A stretch of DNA of 64,000 bases from Eremothecium cymbalariae DBVPG#7215. Taxonomy: Eukaryota > Ascomycota > Saccharomycetes > Saccharomycetales > Saccharomycetaceae. The notes beneath the pieces were generated by a model. That model had not been told where the DNA came from and did no database searches. It saw only the letters and a list, made by a program, of their open reading frames with translations. The stretch covers positions 124,001-188,000 of the forward strand of contig NC_016451.1 in assembly GCF_000235365.1 (NCBI RefSeq). Direction: 5' to 3'. Shown piece after piece: positions 58,860 through 64,000 of the stretch (positions are counted from its first letter, which is position 1; every line of letters begins with the position of its first letter). Made by a program: the position numbers and the translations under genes.

Positions 58860-59452
58860 ATGATCAATTATAATGTCAACTCTAAAATGATATCCCTTTC
58901 CTCGGACGCTGCCGAGCCAGACAGTGTCATTCACAATTACAATGTGAATATTCAACAAATAAATAAGCTTACTCAATCCCTTGTGGCCGAATCTAATCCA
59001 AACTTCACACCGCAGCCTTCCCAGGAATCTACCAATATGATTAAGAAGATGTATGAATCTAGTATTCAAGCTGCTCAGAAAAAAAAACACAAGAAGCTTT
59101 GCGTACGATTAATTTGGCCTTGGACATGCATTCAAAGGCTCGTCGCCCTTGGGAGGCCTTTGCTTTCCGACTTCAAGAACTTCAAATGATGTTACGTAAC
59201 AAGACAGATCTTGAAATTTCTTCTGGTCGCTATATGGATGCTCTTCAAAGTTTGGAAATGCTTCTAGGTTGCGGTATGATAGTGCCAGATGTTTTTATCA
59301 GGATGACTGACGTTCTTTTGAAATTAGGTCGTTTTGAGCAAGCAAAAATCGCCTGTGAAAGAGGTCTAAGTTTTGATTCTTCTAATATCAAATTGAAGGC
59401 TCTTTTCCTTGAAACTGTGCGCAAGCTTGCCGAATACAACGGTGATATTTAG
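58860..59452 (+). pseudogene. SEC72: Sec72, ER translocon subunit gene, frame broken at an A9 run
   Basis: Sec72 of the Sec62/Sec63 post-translational translocon binds Hsp70 tails through TPRs. Frame 1 starts at ATG 58860 (MINYNVNSKMISLSS...ESNPNFTPQPSQESTNMIKKMYES). The conserved TPR half (EALRTINLALDM, RPWEAFAFRLQELQMMLRNKTDLEI, PDVFIRMTDVLLKLGRFEQAKIACERGL, LAEYNGDI) lies in the -1 frame up to 59452. Stepping back one base at the A run 59079-59087 (join 58860-59087 and 59087-59452) gives 197 aa against 193 in yeast, with no residue lost. Everything else is conserved. A missing A in the read, a true frameshift or slippage on A AAA AAA are the options. Position after GSP1 matches YLR292C. 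Confidence 0.93.
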
Positions 59453-59855
59453 ATGACGGTACCAATATTCCTCGCATGTTCTTCCATACACATTTTATTA
59501 TAACATGCATTACACAAATCATATCTGTACCATAGTTCAGCCTATATATATATATATATATATATTAGCTACTACCAAAAACATACACCAGCGGGCCTCT
59601 TTAATAAGAATTGAATCGTTCTTTCCATTGAGCTGTACACATGTAATCCTAACCCTCTATTGGTCTGTGAAACATTTAAGTCCGGGTAACCCCAAGTGGT
59701 CCTAAAAGTTTTTTTTTCTTTTTTGAATTTTCAAATAAAAATCAATCCAAAATGGAACTTTTTATTTAATTTTAACCAATTGTATATCAGTTCCACAACC
59801 CAGAAGCTGCTGTTCATCTCTTTCTAGTTGCGTTGGCTGTGTAACCCATTTTCGA
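59453..59855. other. SEC72-GCD7 spacer
   Basis: AT-rich, with a (TA)n tract at about 59543-59565 and a T run at 59709-59722. No gene was recognised. Confidence 0.5.
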
Positions 59856-60986
59856 ATGTCGTCCCAGGATATAAATGTCACGGTAGATTCGTTTATCGAT
59901 AGACTCAAGAGAAGACAAATCACGGGAACATACCAGGTCTCTCTTGAAACACTACAGATCCTAATGAGATATGTTTCAGCTATTCGCTGGTCAACAATGA
60001 ATGAGCTTTTAGAACAAATCAGAGCGCTTGGCAATCGGCTGGAAAAGGCGCAACCATATGAATTTAGCTGCGGTAATGTTATTAGACGTATTCTGGCTCT
60101 TATACGTGATGAAATGGAAGAAGATGAACGTGCTAGTATGCCTGCTGCAAGTGCGTCAGCAACTCCAACAGCTGCTGAACCTCTAATTTCTTCCATGTTT
60201 AATCTTTTACAAAAACCAGTGGATGCTCAAACATTGGAGCAGAAACAAAGCCATCATCAGTCGCATCAGGCAAAAACAGACATTCGTCAAGTTATTATAC
60301 AGGGAATCAGAGACCTGATAGATGAGATTAAAAATATTGATGACGGTATTCAACAGATTGCGATTGATCTGATTCATGACCGTGAGATCCTGTTGACGCC
60401 TACTCCTGATTCAAAAACAGTACTCAGGTTTTTGTTGAAGGCTAGAGAGCGCAATAATCGAAGATTTACCGTCTTGGTGACAGAGGGGTTTCCAAATAAC
60501 ACCAAAGTAGCCCACGAGTTTGCTAAGAAGCTGGCGCAGCACGACATTGAAACTACAGTGATTCCAGACAACGCAGTCTTCGCCCTCATGTCGCGTGTAG
60601 GTAAGGTCATCATAGGAGCCAAGACTGTCTTCACCAACGGTGGAACCGTCTCTTCTACAGCTGGTGTCTCCTCGGTCTGCGAATGTGCTCGCGAGTTCAA
60701 GACGCCAGTCTTCGCCGTTGCTGGACTGTATAAACTTTCTCCATTGTATCCCTTCGATATAGAAAAATTGGTCGAAATTGGCGGATCACAAAACGTTGTG
60801 CCCACAACAGAAAACGATAGAATGGGCAACACTATGGACACCATAAACCCAGTTGCGGATTACATACCTCCCGAAAATATTGACATCTACATCACTAATA
60901 TTGGGGGATTTGCTCCAAGTTTCATATATCGTGTTGTATGGGATAACTACAAACAAGAAGACGTAAACCTTGTTGCTGTGAAATGA
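59856..60986 (+). CDS. GCD7: Gcd7, eIF2B beta subunit
   Basis: Regulatory beta subunit of eIF2B, the GDP-GTP exchange factor for eIF2 and sensor of eIF2 alpha phosphorylation. It has a helical N-terminal domain (VDSFIDRLKRRQITGTYQVSLETLQILM) and a Rossmann-like C-terminal domain (FTVLVTEGFPNNTKVAHEFAKKL; IGAKTVFTNGGTVSSTAGVSSVCECA; ENIDIYITNIGGFAPSFIYRVVWDNYKQEDV). The 376 aa compare with 381 in yeast. ATG 59856 gives MSSQDINVTVDSFI. Order SEC72, GCD7, COQ11 is that of YLR292C-YLR290C. Confidence 0.97.
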   Translation: MSSQDINVTVDSFIDRLKRRQITGTYQVSLETLQILMRYVSAIRWSTMNELLEQIRALGNRLEKAQPYEFSCGNVIRRILALIRDEMEEDERASMPAASASATPTAAEPLISSMFNLLQKPVDAQTLEQKQSHHQSHQAKTDIRQVIIQGIRDLIDEIKNIDDGIQQIAIDLIHDREILLTPTPDSKTVLRFLLKARERNNRRFTVLVTEGFPNNTKVAHEFAKKLAQHDIETTVIPDNAVFALMSRVGKVIIGAKTVFTNGGTVSSTAGVSSVCECAREFKTPVFAVAGLYKLSPLYPFDIEKLVEIGGSQNVVPTTENDRMGNTMDTINPVADYIPPENIDIYITNIGGFAPSFIYRVVWDNYKQEDVNLVAVK

Positions 60987-61542
60987 AAAGAAAATAAATG
61001 AATGGTATAATGATAATAATTGATCTTAATGTAAAGTCTGGAACGAGCATTTTTTGTCTTCTCTATCCGTATCTTGCCCACCATTGTAATAATAATAACA
61101 TTAATATTAACAGCCCTGTACCTCGCTCGATGGAATTTATACCCTGTAATTCCATCTTGAGCTGGATGAACTAGCATATATCCTTGTCTGTCATTCTTTG
61201 CCAAATGAGTCTATTTTGCATGTCCAATGGGCCATACCAATTACTAGAGTTCTTTTTGAGTACTAAAATACCGATGCTTCCATGGTGTATTTTGTAATTA
61301 GATACTCTTACATTCAAGCACATACCGTTATCAGATCTTGATAATCCGGTAAGGGCTTTCAGCATTACTTGTAATCCATAATTAAGCCCCTCTGTCCATC
61401 TATATATCTTCTATTGATGTACGGGTGTATTGTAATAACCACTTTCTCAAACCTTTAAAGGATTTCGCAGATCAAATCTTAAAAAGTTGCAACCCTTTTG
61501 AACTTTGTAAATCACACAGCAAGGTGGGTTAAAGACAGCAAC
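60987..61542. other. GCD7-COQ11 spacer
   Basis: A 556-nt spacer with two overlapping minus-strand frames at 60947-61365 that might tempt a gene call; I do not support one (see rejected items). Confidence 0.4.
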
Positions 61543-62364
61543 ATGAGTCGTAATCTAGTTGTATTTGGTGGAAATGGTTTTCTAGGCAGGCGTGTTTGTC
61601 AAGTAGCTGCGGAATCTGGTCTTTTTGCAACTGTGACTTCTCTATCACGTTCAGGTCGTCCAGCTTCTCTTACAGAGCCTTGGACTACTAATGTCCGTTG
61701 GGAAAAGTGTGATATATTTGATCCTAAATCCTATGAAACACACCTTAACGGTGTTACAGATGTGGTACACTCTATTGGAATTATTTTGGAGGATCCAAAT
61801 TATAAGAATCAGCTAAACTCAGGGCCATCAGGCATGTTTTCAATGCTGGGGAAATTAGTGCAACGAGGCAAGTCCAATGCTAAACCAACGGAAGATAAGG
61901 ATTCAGGGTTTACATATGATAATATCAATCGTCGTAGTGCAATTTTGTTAGCAAATTCTATTGTAGAAGTCTCTAAGAATCGCAACGAGAATAAGAAGGT
62001 GACCTTCAGTTACATATCTGCTGACAAGGCATTGCCTGTAATTCCTAGTGGTTATATTGAGTCCAAACGTCAGGCTGAAATGGAGCTTATGGCTCTTGAG
62101 GGATCAATTAGACCGCTTTTATTCAGACCTGGATTCATGTTTGATGAGGTCTCCAACGTTGGTGATTCAAGATCCAGAATAAAGTCTGTTTTGCAATTTG
62201 TGAATTGTGCTAAGCAACTTACTTTTGGTGACAGATTCGCTTTTATCAACGGTATAATAAGACCAACTGTATCTACGCAACAGGTGGCAAGAGCTTTAGT
62301 GAAATACATAAGCGATGAGGAGCGTGTTGGTGTCGTCTCACTTGAAGACATATTGAAAGCATGA
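61543..62364 (+). CDS. COQ11: Coq11, mitochondrial SDR-family coenzyme Q factor
   Basis: Atypical short-chain dehydrogenase of the inner-membrane CoQ synthome, similar to NDUFA9. ATG 61543 gives 273 aa (yeast 277). The NAD(P) motif LVVFGGNGFLGRRVCQ is at 6-21, HSIGIILEDPNY near 82, and SYISADKALPVIPSGYIESKRQAE with the YxxxK-like active-site region near 163-185. The C-terminus (VARALVKYISDEERVGVVSLEDI) is complete. The 15 upstream in-frame codons start at TTG and I exclude them. Confidence 0.94.
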   Translation: MSRNLVVFGGNGFLGRRVCQVAAESGLFATVTSLSRSGRPASLTEPWTTNVRWEKCDIFDPKSYETHLNGVTDVVHSIGIILEDPNYKNQLNSGPSGMFSMLGKLVQRGKSNAKPTEDKDSGFTYDNINRRSAILLANSIVEVSKNRNENKKVTFSYISADKALPVIPSGYIESKRQAEMELMALEGSIRPLLFRPGFMFDEVSNVGDSRSRIKSVLQFVNCAKQLTFGDRFAFINGIIRPTVSTQQVARALVKYISDEERVGVVSLEDILKA

Positions 62365-62503
62365 GGCTGATTTTGATGTTTTAGTTGGTGTTTATGGACC
62401 TCATTAATTCTTTATATATTTTACGTATGAGTTTTTATTTACAAGTAAAATGTTTTTAAAAATGATCATTGAACCAGCGGTACAGAAGGGGGGTCACGAT
62501 ATC

Positions 62504-64000
62504 TTACTTCCGCAAAAATGCTTGGTATGCCTCTTGATCTATTTGAATGTTACCGATGGACCTCATCTGTTTCTTTCCTTCCTTTTGTTTTGCTAATAAC
62601 TTCTTCCTACGGGAAACATCAGAAGCATGCAGCTTGGCAAGGACGTCCTTCCGACGTGCCTTGATGGTTTCACGGGCAATAATCTTGTTGTTAGCCCTAG
62701 CCTGAATCACAACCTCGTACAACTGTGCCTTTACATATTCTTTGAACTTTTTAACCCATTCTTTTCCAACACGATCTGTTTGCGAGCAATGCATCACTTG
62801 TGCAAGAGCATCAACCCCTCTCCCATTAATTAACAACTCTAACTTTATGATATTAGAAGGCTTGTATCCAATATCTTCATAGTCCAGGGAAGCGTATCCA
62901 CGAGATACTGACTTTAGTTTGCCAAAGAAATCATCCACCAAATGTGCCAATGGTAAGTGATATTTCAGCATTACTTGTCCAGTGGTATTTAGATAAGTAA
63001 TTTCAGTTTGAATGCCACGGTTATCGTCACAGATTCTAATTACTTTGCCAAGGTACTCCTGTGGTAATGTCATAATAGCCTCAACATATGGCTCCTGAAA
63101 TTCTTGTATTTTAGTCCGAAGTATAGATGAATCTGGGAAGTCATCCGGGTTCGTTATCACTGAGCTGCTACCATCTCTATACTTTATTAAATATGGAACT
63201 GTAGGTTGTGTAATAATCAGTTTGGAACCATATTCTTTCTCCAATCTTTCCTTGAACACAGAAGCATGTAAGGAGCCCAGAAACCCCAATCTCCAACCTT
63301 GGCCTAGAGCATTGGAAGTTTCACGCTGCAAAGATACTGACCGGTCATTCAGCACAAGTCTTTGAATATCATCGTCTAGAGCGTTGAATTCAGTACCATC
63401 TGTAGGAAATGCACCAACGAAAACCATGGGTTTTGTTTCTTCGAACCCAGGCAAAACCTCAGTTTCGCTTTCATGTCCTTGATGCATTAATGTATCGCCA
63501 ATTTTGGCTTCTCGAGAGTCCTTTAACCCTGGAACAATGTATCCTACTTGGCCGCTGGTTAGACAACCTGTGGGAACTCGTTCCGGATACATTATGCCTA
63601 CTTCTTTCACCTCATATCTCTTTCCAGTGTGTGCACTACTAATATTGGCACCTTTTTTAAGTTTACCATCAACACAATGAATCAATAATACAACTCCTAA
63701 ATATGAATCATACCACGAATCAACCAATAACGCTCTAAATGGTTTATCAGAGAGTCCTGCAGGTGGTGGGATCTTATCGATGATAGCTGGTAGCAGATCC
63801 TTCGAAATATTCGCACCGGTTTTCGCACTAACCTTGATAATGTCAGCTTTAGGTAACTCAAAAGTGTTAACTACTTGCTCCTCGGCTTGGGGAATATCTG
63901 CAGTATCTAAATCAATTTTGTTAATAACAGGAATTAATTTCAAGTCCATACTATATGCCAAGTAGAAGTTAGCCACCGTCTGCGCTTGAACACCTTGTGA
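62504..64000 (-). CDS. GUF1: Guf1, mitochondrial EF4/LepA GTPase (5' end missing)
   Basis: Mitochondrial ribosome-bound LepA-type GTPase supporting translation under stress. The frame is open through the right edge of the window (64000), where it reads SQGVQAQTVANFYLAY; the first methionine of the visible part is internal. G4 is INKID, and domains III-V and the LepA C-terminal domain are present (TLPQEYLGKVIRICDDNRG, LVDDFFGKLKSVSRGYASLDYE, basic tail NNKIIARETIKARRKDVLAKLHASDVSRRKKLLAKQKEGKK broken here by no gap). About 498 residues are visible; roughly the first 150 (G1-G3) lie outside. It is convergent with COQ11. Confidence 0.97.
   Translation of the reverse strand, partial: SQGVQAQTVANFYLAYSMDLKLIPVINKIDLDTADIPQAEEQVVNTFELPKADIIKVSAKTGANISKDLLPAIIDKIPPPAGLSDKPFRALLVDSWYDSYLGVVLLIHCVDGKLKKGANISSAHTGKRYEVKEVGIMYPERVPTGCLTSGQVGYIVPGLKDSREAKIGDTLMHQGHESETEVLPGFEETKPMVFVGAFPTDGTEFNALDDDIQRLVLNDRSVSLQRETSNALGQGWRLGFLGSLHASVFKERLEKEYGSKLIITQPTVPYLIKYRDGSSSVITNPDDFPDSSILRTKIQEFQEPYVEAIMTLPQEYLGKVIRICDDNRGIQTEITYLNTTGQVMLKYHLPLAHLVDDFFGKLKSVSRGYASLDYEDIGYKPSNIIKLELLINGRGVDALAQVMHCSQTDRVGKEWVKKFKEYVKAQLYEVVIQARANNKIIARETIKARRKDVLAKLHASDVSRRKKLLAKQKEGKKQMRSIGNIQIDQEAYQAFLRK

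Noticed and set aside
60947..61365. Two overlapping minus-strand frames (64 and 85 codons) with a GTATGT at 61320-61325 that might be an intron donor
   Set aside because: No TACTAAC-like branch site lies downstream, the protein text is not recognisable and S. cerevisiae has no gene there.

Overview
The window is 64 kb of nuclear DNA from a budding yeast of the family Saccharomycetaceae, most likely one that branched off before the whole-genome duplication. Genes are compact and nearly all intronless. The one clear intron uses yeast GTATGT and TACTAAC signals. Almost every protein has a recognisable Saccharomyces cerevisiae counterpart. Gene order interleaves two S. cerevisiae paralogous regions at a time: first YBR210-222 with YGL054-062, then YOR187-191 with YLR289-300. 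This is the double conserved synteny expected of a non-duplicated genome. The alpha-factor peptide (WHWLRFNRGEPMY) and the AT-rich base composition with GC-rich islands fit the Eremothecium/Lachancea side of the family. Eremothecium cymbalariae is a guess I cannot confirm.

Region 1 (0-14 kb): PCS60, PDB1 and an acetyl-CoA transporter run rightward. Then come a divergent SCS3/SOH1 pair, an alpha-factor gene with three peptide repeats, pyruvate carboxylase and DUO1. Region 2 (14-34 kb): ATG12 and a YBP-family gene, HPC2 (with a 16-nt first exon) and PKP2, RAD6, GEP7, an SDS23/24 gene and OLE1, MET8, NGR1, a 2.3-kb gene-free interval, AME1 and ERV14. Region 3 (34.8-35.9 kb) is a synteny boundary. 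It holds an unrecognised gene broken by a one-base frameshift and a tRNA-Glu. Region 4 (36-53 kb): ULS1, EXG1, IES4, a second identical tRNA-Glu in opposite orientation, MSB1, ECM38 and TUF1. Region 5 (53.5-64 kb): YHC1, a YLR297W-like membrane peptide, ATP14, a GC-rich ADIP-like coiled-coil gene, GSP1, SEC72 (frameshifted), GCD7, COQ11 and the 3' part of GUF1.

Several products act around pyruvate and acetyl-CoA (Pdb1, Pkp2, pyruvate carboxylase, the acetyl-CoA transporter, Pcs60, Ole1). Others serve kinetochore or spindle function (Duo1, Ame1, Ybp, perhaps the ADIP-like protein) and mitochondrial gene expression and respiration (Tuf1, Guf1, Atp14, Coq11). The most unusual signals are these: two genes whose frames are restored by the same -1 step on a homopolymer (T7 and A9); a GC-rich, hairpin-rich intergenic block near 44.55-44.85 kb that could be a structured RNA; a perfect 22-bp inverted repeat inside the ADIP-like gene; and a LORE-like dyad plus a CAG/CTG cruciform in the OLE1 promoter.
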